This document shows positions 1 through 9,046 of a stretch of DNA of 40,252 nucleotides, one piece after another; position 1 is the first letter of the stretch; every line of letters begins with the position of its first letter. Source of the DNA: RGIG9608 sp045612365 (GTDB taxonomy: Bacteria > Bacteroidota > Bacteroidia > Bacteroidales > Paludibacteraceae); the NCBI GenBank assembly GCA_045612365.1, contig JAZKYY010000006.1:1-40252 (forward strand). The letters run 5' to 3'. The notes under the pieces were generated by a model. The model was not told where the DNA came from, searched no databases, and saw only the letters and a program-made list of their open reading frames with translations. A program made the position numbers and the translations under genes.

Positions 1-1
1 G

Positions 2-1417
2 AACCAACTCCGTTGGGAACTATGTGATAGTGACAACGCACTATACTTCCCTGTATGGATTAACACCTGGCAATACTCCTTGATGAAGACCCCAAGTCAA
101 GCCATTATCAGTATTCTCGAGGGATGTATCAACCAGATTGGAGCACTCAACCCTAATGTGCAAAAATGGGACGAGAGCAAAAAGAAAATCGGCGGTATCT
201 TCAAGAAAATGGCTACCGTAGGAGCCAAGATGGCTGCTAGTACCGTAGGTATTGACGGCGGTACAGTAGATGAGTTATTCGCAACAGAAGCAAGCACAGA
301 GTCAGAGATCCTCCAACTCAAGAACGAGATTTCTAAACTCATTGACGAGGCATTGGCCACCGACTCTAGCAAACTTGGTTTCACTTTCTACATAGACGAC
401 TTGGACCGCATTGACCCACCTGTGGCAGTGGAAATTTTAGAGCTCCTCAAAAATATCTTTGACCTGGATAAGTGCGTGTTTATCCTCGCGATTGACTATG
501 ATGTGGTTATCAAGGGTCTGAAATCTAAGTTCGGCGAACTCACAGAGAAAAACGAACGCGAGTTCCGCGCATTCTTTGACAAGATTATTCAATTGCCATT
601 CTCGATGCCAGTGGCATCTTACAATGTGAACACCTTCCTAGTAGATGCACTCAAGAAGATAGAGTTCCTTAGCGAAGAAGAACTTGCTAATACACAAATG
701 GCTGAAGACTTGTCTGAGATTGCACAGTTGTCTGTAGGTTGCAACCCTCGTTCGTTGAAACGATTGACCAATACCCTATCGCTCATCTCTATCATCAATA
801 GCGAGGTAATGGATAGCGAAGCAATTGAGAGCACCAACAAGACCCTCAACTTTGCACTCGTGTGTATGCAGATTGCGTATCCTTATATATATAACCAATT
901 GAGTGAAGAGCCAGACTTCAAACAATGGAACGAAGGTATTGCTGCGAAACTCAAACTACGCAAATTAACTGCTGAAGAGCAAGATAGCCTCAATGCCGCA
1001 GAAGAGTTTAATGATGATTGGGAAAAGATTCTCTTCCGTATGTGTCAAAAGGAGACTCACCTGAGTAATCGTGTATTCCAAGTATCAACTTTGCTGAATA
1101 AGATAGCTACTATCGTCAACAACGATGATCAATTAGGTGATATCATCGCTGCTACAATGGAGTTGTCTGCCGTAACCAACCTTAAGGCCTTTGACTCTGC
1201 ACCTAAAAAAGGCAGAAGCAAGAGTATCACTTATGGTGCGTGGAAATTGGTTCGTACAGAAGATAAGCGAGTGGAAGTATATAAAAACGGAGTACTATGT
1301 GCTAAATCCAAACCTGCTCTTCGCGAGTTAGCAGAGGAGATTGGTTTTGAGTACAATTCTGATTGGACAACACGCCAATTCGGTAACAAAGTACTAGAAG
1401 CACTCACTAAAAAATAA
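2..1417 (+). CDS. KAP-family P-loop NTPase, copy 1 (5' end outside window)
   Basis: The frame is open from the window edge, so this is the last ~471 residues of a longer protein. The first visible residues (NQLRWELCD) align with residue 55 onward of the next gene, so only the Walker A part is missing. The Walker B segment FYIDDLDRIDPP is present. KAP NTPases are STAND/AAA-like ATPases, often membrane-linked; the phage-exclusion protein PifA of plasmid F belongs to this family. The copy is clearly homologous to the next gene at DNA level through the NTPase core, but its last ~70 residues (after AFDSAPKKG, about position 1206) are unrelated: a basic segment with WKLVRTEDKRVEVYKNG, then a helical stretch. 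I do not recognise this tail. It is the first visible gene of a nine-gene same-strand run. The family call is firm; the function is unknown. Confidence 0.85.
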   Translation, partial: NQLRWELCDSDNALYFPVWINTWQYSLMKTPSQAIISILEGCINQIGALNPNVQKWDESKKKIGGIFKKMATVGAKMAASTVGIDGGTVDELFATEASTESEILQLKNEISKLIDEALATDSSKLGFTFYIDDLDRIDPPVAVEILELLKNIFDLDKCVFILAIDYDVVIKGLKSKFGELTEKNEREFRAFFDKIIQLPFSMPVASYNVNTFLVDALKKIEFLSEEELANTQMAEDLSEIAQLSVGCNPRSLKRLTNTLSLISIINSEVMDSEAIESTNKTLNFALVCMQIAYPYIYNQLSEEPDFKQWNEGIAAKLKLRKLTAEEQDSLNAAEEFNDDWEKILFRMCQKETHLSNRVFQVSTLLNKIATIVNNDDQLGDIIAATMELSAVTNLKAFDSAPKKGRSKSITYGAWKLVRTEDKRVEVYKNGVLCAKSKPALRELAEEIGFEYNSDWTTRQFGNKVLEALTKK

Positions 1418-1435
1418 AAGTAATAAAAGACAAAT

Positions 1436-3211
1436 ATGAAATCAAGTATTATTGACGTACCTCGTAAATATACCGAGGAAGATTTGTTTGGTATAAACAA
1501 ATACCAAGAAGCATTGATAGAGTTTATCAATTTGACAAACACTCCTATCACTATCGCATTGCAAGGTGAATGGGGTAGCGGTAAAACATCTTTGATGAAT
1601 CAACTCCGTTGGGAGCTATGTGACAAGGAGAGTGCACTATACTTCCCTGTATGGATTAACACCTGGCAGTACTCCTTGATGAAGACCCCAAGTCAAGCCA
1701 TTATTAGTATTCTAGAGGGATGTATCAACCAAATAGGGGCTCTCAACCCTAATGCAACAAAGTGGGATGAAAGTAAAAAGAAAATCGGCGGCATTTTCAA
1801 GAAGATGGCTACTGTAGGCACCAAAATCGCAGCCAATACAGTGGGCATTGATGGTGGAATTGTAGATGAACTATTTGATGCTAACGCTAACACCGAGTCG
1901 GACATTCTCCAACTCAAAAACGAGATTGCCAAACTCATTGATGAGGCGTTGGATACCGACTCTAGCAAACAAGGGTTTACCTTCTATATTGACGACTTGG
2001 ACCGTATTGACCCTCCTGTGGCAGTAGAGATCTTGGAGCTCCTCAAGAATATCTTTGATTTGGATAAATGCGTATTTATCCTCGCGATTGACTACGATGT
2101 GGTTATCAAGGGTCTAAAGTCTAAGTTCGGCGAATTAACCGAGAAGAACGAGCGTGAATTCCGTGCATTCTTTGACAAGATTATCCAATTGCCATTCTCA
2201 ATGCCTGTGGCATCGTATAACGTCAACACCTTCTTGGTGGATGCACTCAAGAAAATCAATTTTGTGACCGAAGAAGAATTGACAGATCCACAATTGGCTG
2301 AAAATCTTTCGGAGATTGCCCAACTATCAGTAGGATGCAATCCACGTTCGTTGAAGCGATTGACCAATACGCTCTCTTTAATTTCTATCATCAACCGCAA
2401 GGTGATGGGTACAGAAAACATGGATAGCACCAACAAGACTCTCAACTTTGCACTCGTATGTATGCAGATTGCATATCCATATATCTACAACCAATTGAGT
2501 GAAGAGCCAGACTTCAAACAATGGAACGAAGGTATTGCTGCAAAACTTAAACTTCGCAAACTAACCGAAGAGGAGCAAGAAAGTTTGAATGCTGCTGATG
2601 AGTTTAACGATGAGTGGGAGAAAATACTCTTCCGTATGTGTCAGAAAGAAACACACTTGAGCAATCGCGTATTTCAAGTATCAGGTCTACTTAACAAGAT
2701 GGTTTCAATCGTCAACAATGATGATCAGTTAGGTGACATCATTGAAGCCACCATGGAATTGTCTGCTGTGACCAACCTCAAGGCATTTGATACTCCTAAA
2801 AAGATGAGAGTTGCTAATGTGCCTTGGGCAGAAATACTTTGGACACCTCTTAATAAACAATTGTCAAAAGACTTAAATATCAAACTTCCGAAACCTGGCG
2901 ATAGACCGTATATGATATTCAAGGTTAAATCTATTAATGCACAAATTGTTTGTTTATATAGTGTAAAAGAAAAATGCGCAACGGTAAGTATAGAAACATA
3001 TGGGGGCGATGAGCCAAAAGTGTTCATATCCAATATATTGGCTCAACTACCAGAAGATAATCCTTATAAACATGCTGAACTTAACCAAGGAAAGAAGAAC
3101 AAAAATAAATGGAATTGGGATGTAAGAATATACATCGATAAAAATGATAGCCAATTAATTCAGTGGTATGCGGATAATGTACTTATTTCTTATAGAATTT
3201 TAGAGGGGTAA
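1436..3211 (+). CDS. KAP-family P-loop NTPase, copy 2
   Basis: Complete 591-residue protein with Walker A GEWGSGKT at residues 44-51 and Walker B FTFYIDDLDR at 181-190, the hallmark of KAP ATPases. No convincing membrane helix interrupts the NTPase core, unlike animal Kidins220-type members. The ATG at 1436 lies 18 bases after copy 1 and gives the full N-terminus before Walker A. The core nearly repeats copy 1, but the C-terminal ~140 residues (from about 2800) are different and have alternating strands and a W-rich segment (NKWNWDVRIYI) loosely reminiscent of DUF4268-type endings. That resemblance is weak. Tandem paralogues with swapped tails suggest duplication followed by exchange of a partner- or target-binding end. 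It probably powers or senses a conformational switch for the downstream channels, which is inference from position only. Confidence 0.88.
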   Translation: MKSSIIDVPRKYTEEDLFGINKYQEALIEFINLTNTPITIALQGEWGSGKTSLMNQLRWELCDKESALYFPVWINTWQYSLMKTPSQAIISILEGCINQIGALNPNATKWDESKKKIGGIFKKMATVGTKIAANTVGIDGGIVDELFDANANTESDILQLKNEIAKLIDEALDTDSSKQGFTFYIDDLDRIDPPVAVEILELLKNIFDLDKCVFILAIDYDVVIKGLKSKFGELTEKNEREFRAFFDKIIQLPFSMPVASYNVNTFLVDALKKINFVTEEELTDPQLAENLSEIAQLSVGCNPRSLKRLTNTLSLISIINRKVMGTENMDSTNKTLNFALVCMQIAYPYIYNQLSEEPDFKQWNEGIAAKLKLRKLTEEEQESLNAADEFNDEWEKILFRMCQKETHLSNRVFQVSGLLNKMVSIVNNDDQLGDIIEATMELSAVTNLKAFDTPKKMRVANVPWAEILWTPLNKQLSKDLNIKLPKPGDRPYMIFKVKSINAQIVCLYSVKEKCATVSIETYGGDEPKVFISNILAQLPEDNPYKHAELNQGKKNKNKWNWDVRIYIDKNDSQLIQWYADNVLISYRILEG

Positions 3212-3233
3212 TAAAATCTAATAAAAAGATAAT

Positions 3234-4018
3234 ATGAAGAAATTTTTAAAACAGTTTTTTTTAAATGAAAAAATAGTACTATCAATCATCGTACTTAATG
3301 CCATTTGTATTTTTTGCAAGAATCTGGTTTTTCTTATTATTGTTTTACGCTTATAGACATGATTTGCACCATTTTCTTTATGGCAGAAATGGGAGTAAAA
3401 TTGAAGGTTTATGGTAATAAGGGATATTGGAAAGATGGTTGGAATCGTTTAGATGGTACTCTTGTTATTTTATCAATTCCATCAGTAATCTTATTCTTCC
3501 TTCCAGAAATTTCCAATGAAAATGTTTCTGTTTTACTTGTATTAAGATTGTTGCGCGTATTACGATTTCTTCGAATTCTACACATATTCCCTAATTTCTC
3601 CGCTATTGTACGAAATTTTAGTAAAGCAATGAAAGAAAGTATTGGAGTTTTTGTAAGTCTTTTTCTTCTAATTATAATATTTGCTTTGCTCTCTTGCGCA
3701 ATGTTCAAATCTTCTGCACCTGAATATTTTGCTACACCTCTAGATAGTATTTTTACCGTTTTTCGTATTTGTACAGGTGAGGGTTGGAACGAAATTCCGG
3801 ATGAGATAGCCAAAAATTCATCTGTAGTAACAGTACAATTAATCAGGTTGTATTTTAGTGCATTACTCATTATGTGCAGTATTATTGGGTTGTCTGTAGT
3901 CAACTCTATATTTGTAGATGCTATGGTAAGCGACAATAATGATGATGTTAAATTAAAACTAGATGAGATAGAAGAAAAAGTGAATAAACTTTTGGAAAAT
4001 ACAGATAAGAAAGAATAA
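3234..4018 (+). pseudogene. NaChBac-like voltage-gated cation channel, frameshifted at a T6 run
   Basis: The ATG at 3234 opens MKKFLKQFFLNEKIVLSIIV..., which hits a stop near 3357. The rest of the channel is in the next frame, from about 3305 to 4018. Adding one T to the T6 tract at 3310-3315 would join ...NAICIF to LQESGF... and give an uninterrupted ~261-residue protein. The joined product has an S4 voltage sensor with four arginines at three-residue spacing (RLLRVLRFLR), a pore loop with filter TGEGW (a Glu-containing Na/Ca-type filter like those of one-domain bacterial Nav channels and eukaryotic Cav repeats), an S6 helix, and a C-terminal acidic coiled coil (LKLDEIEEKVNKLLE). It sits 22 bases after KAP copy 2. 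The shift may be a sequencing error, a true mutation, phase variation, or slippage that still makes full-length protein. The downstream sequence shows no further decay. Confidence 0.82.
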
Positions 4019-4037
4019 CCAAAATCAGAAGAAAATC

Positions 4038-5312
4038 ATGAAACTAAAAGGTATTATAATCGTATTTTTAGTATTAGTAGTTTGTAGTTGCGGAAAGAAA
4101 AAAATGTCGATGTCAGACGAATGCTATCAGGATTACCAAAAAAATATTGAAACAACTGAAAATGTAGAAAGATTGCTTGCTTCCATTGAACAATTCTCAG
4201 CAGATGACATAAAGAAACTTTCTGCTTTAAAAGAGGATTTGTATTTTAATTATGATCCTTTAGGGATGGATTCTGCAACATTGTCTGTATGTAAAGAACT
4301 TAAAGTGCGAGTTGATAATCTTCGTGAATTGTTGAACAATAGATTGAAAGAAGATATGTCAAAAACAGCGACATGGGTTGTAATTCAAGAGGATTATTTG
4401 ATAAAACAAGCAGAAACTTATCCTGTTTATTTGGAAAAAGGAGAAATTTTGCAAATTAATTTCTCATCCGAAAAATCTACAAATATAAAAATTTATAACA
4501 ATGATAGTCAAGTACTATTAAAGAGTTTTTCTGGTGTAAAAAACGTATCTGAATCAATAAAAATTAAAAATAAAGCCATCTATCTTGTAGAAATAACTCC
4601 CCTATCAAGTCAATATATTTCATTTTCGATGGGATATATTGCAACTTCGCTTGAAAGAGTTGCTAATTCCAAGAAAGTTTATTCAGAAACAGTTGATGCT
4701 CAAAAAGGAGATTTCAGGGTAAAAACAGTAAAAGGAATAAAAATGCAAAACTTGTTTGAAGAACCACGCAAGTTTACTTTGAGAGGGCAATTAAAATCAA
4801 TGTTTTCGGGCAGTTCTAGAGCTATTGTAGCAGTAAAAGTTCCACAAGGAGCAACTGATATTATGTACAGTCTTCGTATTTCTACGAGCGAAATAGATAG
4901 AAGTGAAGACGGAGAATTTAGCGAGAACCTAAATCGTTCATATCACGAAATTCGGTTGCTTGGATTGCCTCTTTACGAATCAAGAATTGGTTCCGGCTTG
5001 TTAGCTACCATACTCGATGACAACCGCCCCATAAAAGAAGAAGATGCCTACTGTAACATGTATGTATTTACTAATTCTGCACAAGCAAAGAAGTTTCAAG
5101 ATGGCATGAGTGTATCCAATTTGAAATATAACATTGATTATTCAACACTAGGGACACAGTCATGTAATGGACGGATTCCAACGATGGGATTAAAAACCAT
5201 TTATTTAGGATTTGAGAATGAACGTATGCGCTATGCCAATTATATTTGGATAGAAGCCGTATCTGCTCTTCCTAATACAGAACATTTCAAAGAAAGATAT
5301 TATTGTTATTAA
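4038..5312 (+). CDS. Hypothetical lipoprotein of the channel operon
   Basis: 424 residues. A short basic start and hydrophobic stretch (MKLKGIIIVFLVLVV) run into CSCGKKK, a lipoprotein signal with Cys18 the likely lipidated residue. The next ~80 residues are helical and acidic. Residues ~110-200 look like a beta-sandwich (strands such as YPVYLEKGEILQINF and NKAIYLVEITPL), broadly like a PPC or C2-type fold. The C-terminal half has no motif I recognise. It would be anchored in the inner or outer membrane facing the periplasm, a suitable place to contact extracellular parts of the channels encoded on both sides. It lies 19 bases after the Nav-like channel and 9 before the C15 peptidase, so it is probably co-transcribed. 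Function unknown. Confidence 0.75.
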   Translation: MKLKGIIIVFLVLVVCSCGKKKMSMSDECYQDYQKNIETTENVERLLASIEQFSADDIKKLSALKEDLYFNYDPLGMDSATLSVCKELKVRVDNLRELLNNRLKEDMSKTATWVVIQEDYLIKQAETYPVYLEKGEILQINFSSEKSTNIKIYNNDSQVLLKSFSGVKNVSESIKIKNKAIYLVEITPLSSQYISFSMGYIATSLERVANSKKVYSETVDAQKGDFRVKTVKGIKMQNLFEEPRKFTLRGQLKSMFSGSSRAIVAVKVPQGATDIMYSLRISTSEIDRSEDGEFSENLNRSYHEIRLLGLPLYESRIGSGLLATILDDNRPIKEEDAYCNMYVFTNSAQAKKFQDGMSVSNLKYNIDYSTLGTQSCNGRIPTMGLKTIYLGFENERMRYANYIWIEAVSALPNTEHFKERYYCY

Positions 5313-5321
5313 AATGTCGGT

Positions 5322-5912
5322 GTGAGAAGTGTTTTGTTAACAGGTTTTGAACCCTTTGGCAGCTACGATATAAACTCTTCGTGGGAGTTGGTTTCATCTC
5401 TGCCCGATGCGATTGGCAATTTTGAGTGTATAAAACTTCGTTTGCCCGTTGAATTTAGATCTGTATCTGATTTAGTCCCAAATATTTTTTCTAAATATAA
5501 TCCAGACGTTGTTTTGTCTTTTGGACAATCGACAAGTGACAAATTGCGCATTGAACGTGTAGCTATCAATATTGATGATGCTCGAATTCCTGACAATTGT
5601 GGACATGCTCCTATAGATGAACCTATATACACCGATGGAGAGAATTCTTATTTTGCAACTCTACCAATAAAAACAATGAAAGCTACCGTAGAGCAAATTG
5701 GAGTTCCTGTTGTAATATCCAATTCTGCTGGCACTTATGTTTGCAATCATACTTTTTATAATTGGTTGTATTGGTGTGAAAAATTAGGATTCAATGCTAA
5801 AGTTGGTTTTATTCATCTTCCAAGACTTCCGAAACAAGTAAACACTGGAGTTACTTCTATGCCATTGGAGGATATGAAAAATGCAGTTATAGAAATAATT
5901 AAAAATTTGTAA
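5322..5912 (+). CDS. pcp: Pyroglutamyl-peptidase I (peptidase family C15)
   Basis: 196 residues, slightly shorter than typical Pcp (~210). Family C15 enzymes remove N-terminal pyroglutamate (5-oxoproline) from peptides in the cytoplasm. The N-terminal LLTGFEPFG motif is present, and the Glu-Cys-His triad appears intact: Glu79 in RIERVAINID, Cys141 in SNSAGTYVCNHTFY, His165 in GFIHLPRLP. The start is GTG at 5322, because the nearby ATG at 5314 meets a stop three codons later and the LLTGFEP motif lies right at this N-terminus. Nine bases separate it from the lipoprotein gene. It could act on small peptides or on a pyroglutamyl or lactam-type signal in this operon rather than in general nutrition, as suggested by the neighbouring C26 and M20/M42 enzymes. 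Confidence 0.88.
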   Translation: MRSVLLTGFEPFGSYDINSSWELVSSLPDAIGNFECIKLRLPVEFRSVSDLVPNIFSKYNPDVVLSFGQSTSDKLRIERVAINIDDARIPDNCGHAPIDEPIYTDGENSYFATLPIKTMKATVEQIGVPVVISNSAGTYVCNHTFYNWLYWCEKLGFNAKVGFIHLPRLPKQVNTGVTSMPLEDMKNAVIEIIKNL

Positions 5913-5979
5913 CAAAGATCTAAATCTAGCATTAGATTAGCATCAGTGCGACATAGTTGATAAATTAAAAAATAAAAAT

Positions 5980-7713
5980 ATGAACTCAAAAATTCAAAAG
6001 TTAAAACTTGAACTAGGGCGCGTATTTGATGACAATTTACGCACAAAACAGTGGCATAATTACGCTGATTATGTAATTATTGGCTTTATTGTATTATCTA
6101 CAATTGAGGTTTTTCTATCGACCTATGATGGTATTGTTAAGCAGTATGGAACGATATTACACTTCGTCGATATTTTTACTACCATATTTTTTACTATTGA
6201 AGTAACATTGCGTATATGGATTGCCGATCAAATAAATGAAAAGTATAAAGGGTTTTGGGGAAGAATAAAATATTGTTGTTCTTTCTATGGTATGATTGAT
6301 ATTCTATCAACCTATCCTTTTTATCTCCATTTCTTTATGCCTATTCCATACGTGGCTCTCAAGGCTTTGCGTATTGCTCGTCTTTTACGCATATTCCGTT
6401 ATATGAAGGCATTCAGCATTTTGTCGAGAGCAATTTCTTCGAAAAAAAGTGAAATGGTAGTTTCCCTTCAATTCCTTGCTATCGTTACTCTTATTTTATC
6501 TTTTGTATTATTCTTTGTGGAGCACGAAGTTCAACCTGATGTTTATGCTAATGGTTGGACGTCGGTTGTTTGGGCATTTGCTCAATATATAGGCGACCCA
6601 GGCAATTTTGCCGACACTCCTCCTATTACTCTTGTTGGACGTTTAATTGCTACCATTATCGGTATCCTCGGTATTGCTATCTTTGCCGTACCTGCCGGAC
6701 TTATTGGTTCTGCTTTCACCGAAGTAATGGAAGAGGATACGAAAGTAACAGAATTGAAAGAGAATGTTCAACGTATCAATGAGTTTATGCTTGTGAAATC
6801 AATAAAACGAGGAGGTGCGTTTTGGCCTGCAAAAAATATTAGTTTAGGTGATTTGCAGTTAGAATTAGGACTTTTAAGTGATGAAATTATAAAGGCTGTT
6901 ACTGCATCAAAAAATCTTCGTGTGAAAAATTTAGCTGCGGCAATAAGTTCTGGACCAAAAACTGATATGATTGTTGTGAATCAGTTTCATGTTAATTCCG
7001 AGTATGGATGTAATATCAATCGTGGTTCATCGGTTACTCTTGTCAATCCTCTTGGTCGTGGCGATAATGGTTTGAGTTTTTTTGATTGGCATGTCGCTCA
7101 ATTGGCTGGATTTAATTATGTCGCAAATGAGCTTTTCTCAAGAACGCATTCTGAAGAAAATATGCGTTGTAATTTCTATACTGTTACTGAAGAAACTGAA
7201 ACACATCCTGTATTTCAGAAATTTATTGATAATATTATAGAAGGTAAAGGTAAAAACGATTGGATTATAGTCATGGCTGGTGAGCAAGTTGTTAGAAATT
7301 CTCCATATGACTTCCATTTTGAACTTGGAGGTGAAAAAGGCGAAACTTCTTTCGATTTTGAGGGTTGTATTCCTTGGAATGGCGAGTTGGTTAAACAATT
7401 GTACAACGATTTTTCAAAAACTCTCGAAGAAAAAAATCAGTTGAAAACAGATATGCATAATGTTCAACCTAAAGTTGGTAAACAGAATTTAGCTCGTTAT
7501 TTGAAGACAAAAACTGAGGCTAATGTTTTGTTGTTATCTGTTTCTTACGACCTTATGGTGTTTAATAAAGGCGTGCATGAAGCAATTATCAGTGTAGCAG
7601 AGGTGCTTAATCGTAATTTAGAAATTCGAAAGCCTAAGAAATTGCATCTTGATGAGTACCAAATTCGTTCAGTAGAGTCTGAATATTGGAAAAAATTATA
7701 CGGAGTAGATTAA
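5980..7713 (+). CDS. Kv-like voltage-gated channel with unusual pore and novel C-terminal domain, copy A
   Basis: 577 residues. Residues ~28-250 form a six-helix voltage-gated channel: S1 (YVIIGFIVLSTIEVFL), S2 (DIFTTIFFTIEVTLRIW), S3, S4 with arginines at 131, 134, 137 and 140 (RIARLLRIFR), S5, pore and an S6 of Kv type (AIFAVPAGLIGSAF). Where potassium channels carry TVGYGD the protein has QYIGDPGNF (residues ~202-210), so ion selectivity cannot be assumed. Residues ~255-577 form a large soluble cytoplasmic domain I do not recognise. It contains YGCNINRGSSVTLV, AQLAGFNYV and a late hydrophobic strand-helix unit (NVLLLSVSYDL). It is not a TrkA-N/RCK or cyclic-nucleotide domain by eye. A 67-base gap precedes it, the widest in the operon, and the C26 gene follows 10 bases later. 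Confidence 0.82.
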   Translation: MNSKIQKLKLELGRVFDDNLRTKQWHNYADYVIIGFIVLSTIEVFLSTYDGIVKQYGTILHFVDIFTTIFFTIEVTLRIWIADQINEKYKGFWGRIKYCCSFYGMIDILSTYPFYLHFFMPIPYVALKALRIARLLRIFRYMKAFSILSRAISSKKSEMVVSLQFLAIVTLILSFVLFFVEHEVQPDVYANGWTSVVWAFAQYIGDPGNFADTPPITLVGRLIATIIGILGIAIFAVPAGLIGSAFTEVMEEDTKVTELKENVQRINEFMLVKSIKRGGAFWPAKNISLGDLQLELGLLSDEIIKAVTASKNLRVKNLAAAISSGPKTDMIVVNQFHVNSEYGCNINRGSSVTLVNPLGRGDNGLSFFDWHVAQLAGFNYVANELFSRTHSEENMRCNFYTVTEETETHPVFQKFIDNIIEGKGKNDWIIVMAGEQVVRNSPYDFHFELGGEKGETSFDFEGCIPWNGELVKQLYNDFSKTLEEKNQLKTDMHNVQPKVGKQNLARYLKTKTEANVLLLSVSYDLMVFNKGVHEAIISVAEVLNRNLEIRKPKKLHLDEYQIRSVESEYWKKLYGVD

Positions 7714-7723
7714 TTAAAAACAT

Positions 7724-8296
7724 ATGATAGGAATAGTTGAGGGATGTAAAACCATTAATAGTTACGAGAAATGGTTGACAGAATACGGATTCAACTATAA
7801 AGTTGTATCTTCTCCTGTTGAAAGTCATGGGTGTAAAGTAATGATTTTTTGTGGAGGTCCTGATATTGGCACAAATAAAGAACGCGATAACCTTGAGGGT
7901 TTGGTTTTTGATGAATGTGTAAAGAAAAATATTTCTATTTTAGGAGTTTGCCGTGGAATGCAGATTGTTTGCTATTTGATGGGTGCTGAACTTATTGAAG
8001 ATTTAGGGATATTAAATGCAAAACACAAAAAAACAGAAGAAGGTATAAGTAATTTTCATGCATTACTATTAAGCGATGGTAAGCAATGGAAAGTAAATTC
8101 ACGACATCATCAAGCAGTTAAAACAGTTCCTTTTGATTGTTCTCTTACAGGAAAATCAATTGATGGGATTTGGGAATTATTAGTAGCTGCAGATGATAGC
8201 AAAATGTTAGTACAATGCCATCCTGAAATGCAGGAAATGCGCGGAACAGAAATAGAGCAGATGTGTATTGAATTTCTTAAAAGGAAATTGAAATGA
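7724..8296 (+). CDS. Class I glutamine amidotransferase-like, peptidase C26 (PuuD-like) hydrolase
   Basis: 190 residues, shorter than E. coli PuuD (~254) but with the full catalytic set: nucleophile Cys76 in ILGVCRGMQ, His166 and Glu168 in VQCHPEMQ, plus the VNSRHHQ segment at 125-131 typical of gamma-glutamyl-GABA hydrolases. Known relatives hydrolyse gamma-glutamyl bonds or serve as the ammonia-producing subunit of amidotransferases. No synthase partner is nearby, so hydrolysis of a gamma-glutamyl compound is the better guess. The start ATG at 7724 follows the channel stop by 10 bases. Lying between two channels that share a ligand-domain-like C-terminus, it may trim or destroy a channel ligand, which is inference. 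The missing length is mostly between the Cys and His blocks and at the ends. Confidence 0.83.
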   Translation: MIGIVEGCKTINSYEKWLTEYGFNYKVVSSPVESHGCKVMIFCGGPDIGTNKERDNLEGLVFDECVKKNISILGVCRGMQIVCYLMGAELIEDLGILNAKHKKTEEGISNFHALLLSDGKQWKVNSRHHQAVKTVPFDCSLTGKSIDGIWELLVAADDSKMLVQCHPEMQEMRGTEIEQMCIEFLKRKLK

Positions 8297-8312
8297 ATTT
8301 AACTATCAAAAA

Positions 8313-9038
8313 ATGGAACTACTTTCAAATCTTTATCGCATAAATAGCAAGTCGGGTAATGAAAAAGAGATAAAAAATTTTATTTGCTCTGTACTTACAG
8401 ACGTTTCTCTAAATATAGAGGAAGATAGTTTTGGTAATATGTTTATAACAAAGGGGAACGCAGATATGTACCCCTGTGTTGCAGCACATCTAGACGAAAT
8501 ACATGCTCCATGTCAACGAGAGGTGCTTATTGAAGGAGATAAGGTCTTTACGGTCAACCGACTTTGGAACAGGGTTGGATGTGGAGCAGATGATAAGAAC
8601 GGTATATGGATAATTCTTAGTCTATTACGTACGGAGTCGGTTTTGAAGGTTGCATTGTTTGTACAAGAGGAGCGTTCAGGTGATAGAGCTGGGTGCCGTG
8701 GAGCAAGGGCTTGTAACCTATCTTTTTTTGATAATGTAAAATACATAATCGAGTGCGACCGTAAAGGTGCTTTTGATGTGGTTTATATTGGGAAAGGAGA
8801 AACCCTCCTATGCGACTCTAGTTTTATTCCTCATAACATTTTGCAGAAATATGGCTATGTAATGGTTAGAGGTGGCAAAACCGATGTGGTGGAACTAAAA
8901 ATGCGTGGTCTTGATATTCCTGTGTGCAATGTTAGTTGTGGTTATTATAATGCTCACAAGAATAGCGAATATACTATATTTACCGAACTAAGAAACTGTT
9001 TATGTTTTGTAAAAGAAATTTTAATAAACTTAAAATAA
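8313..9038 (+). CDS. M20/M42-type zinc metallopeptidase
   Basis: 241 residues. The five metal-ligand positions of the two-zinc M20/M28/M42 clan are recognisable: His59 in CVAAHLDEIH, Asp93 in GCGADDKNG, Glu119 with Glu120 in FVQEERSG, Asp149 in IIECDRKG, and His215 in YYNAHKNSEY near the C-terminus. Family members remove N-terminal residues from peptides or split dipeptides or N-acyl amino acids. It is far shorter than PepT/PepD-type M20 enzymes (~400 or more) because the dimerisation (lid) domain is absent, so it resembles a minimal catalytic core. It lies 16 bases after the C26 gene and 8 before the second channel, hence co-transcribed. With the C15 and C26 enzymes it completes a set able to take apart a small glutamyl-containing peptide. 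Substrate unknown. Confidence 0.8.
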   Translation: MELLSNLYRINSKSGNEKEIKNFICSVLTDVSLNIEEDSFGNMFITKGNADMYPCVAAHLDEIHAPCQREVLIEGDKVFTVNRLWNRVGCGADDKNGIWIILSLLRTESVLKVALFVQEERSGDRAGCRGARACNLSFFDNVKYIIECDRKGAFDVVYIGKGETLLCDSSFIPHNILQKYGYVMVRGGKTDVVELKMRGLDIPVCNVSCGYYNAHKNSEYTIFTELRNCLCFVKEILINLK

Positions 9039-9046
9039 TTAATACC

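Noticed and set aside
97..3033. Several antisense frames of 76-117 residues inside the KAP genes
   Set aside because: They mirror the codon pattern of both KAP copies, have low-complexity serine/leucine content, and have no start signals; they are shadows of the KAP genes.
3409..3936. 175-residue antisense frame over the Nav-like channel
   Set aside because: It covers the S4, pore and S6 coding region, which has clear protein features on the + strand.
9002..9046. Longer start of the second Kv-like channel
   Set aside because: The added 15 residues overlap the peptidase gene and have no counterpart in the first channel.
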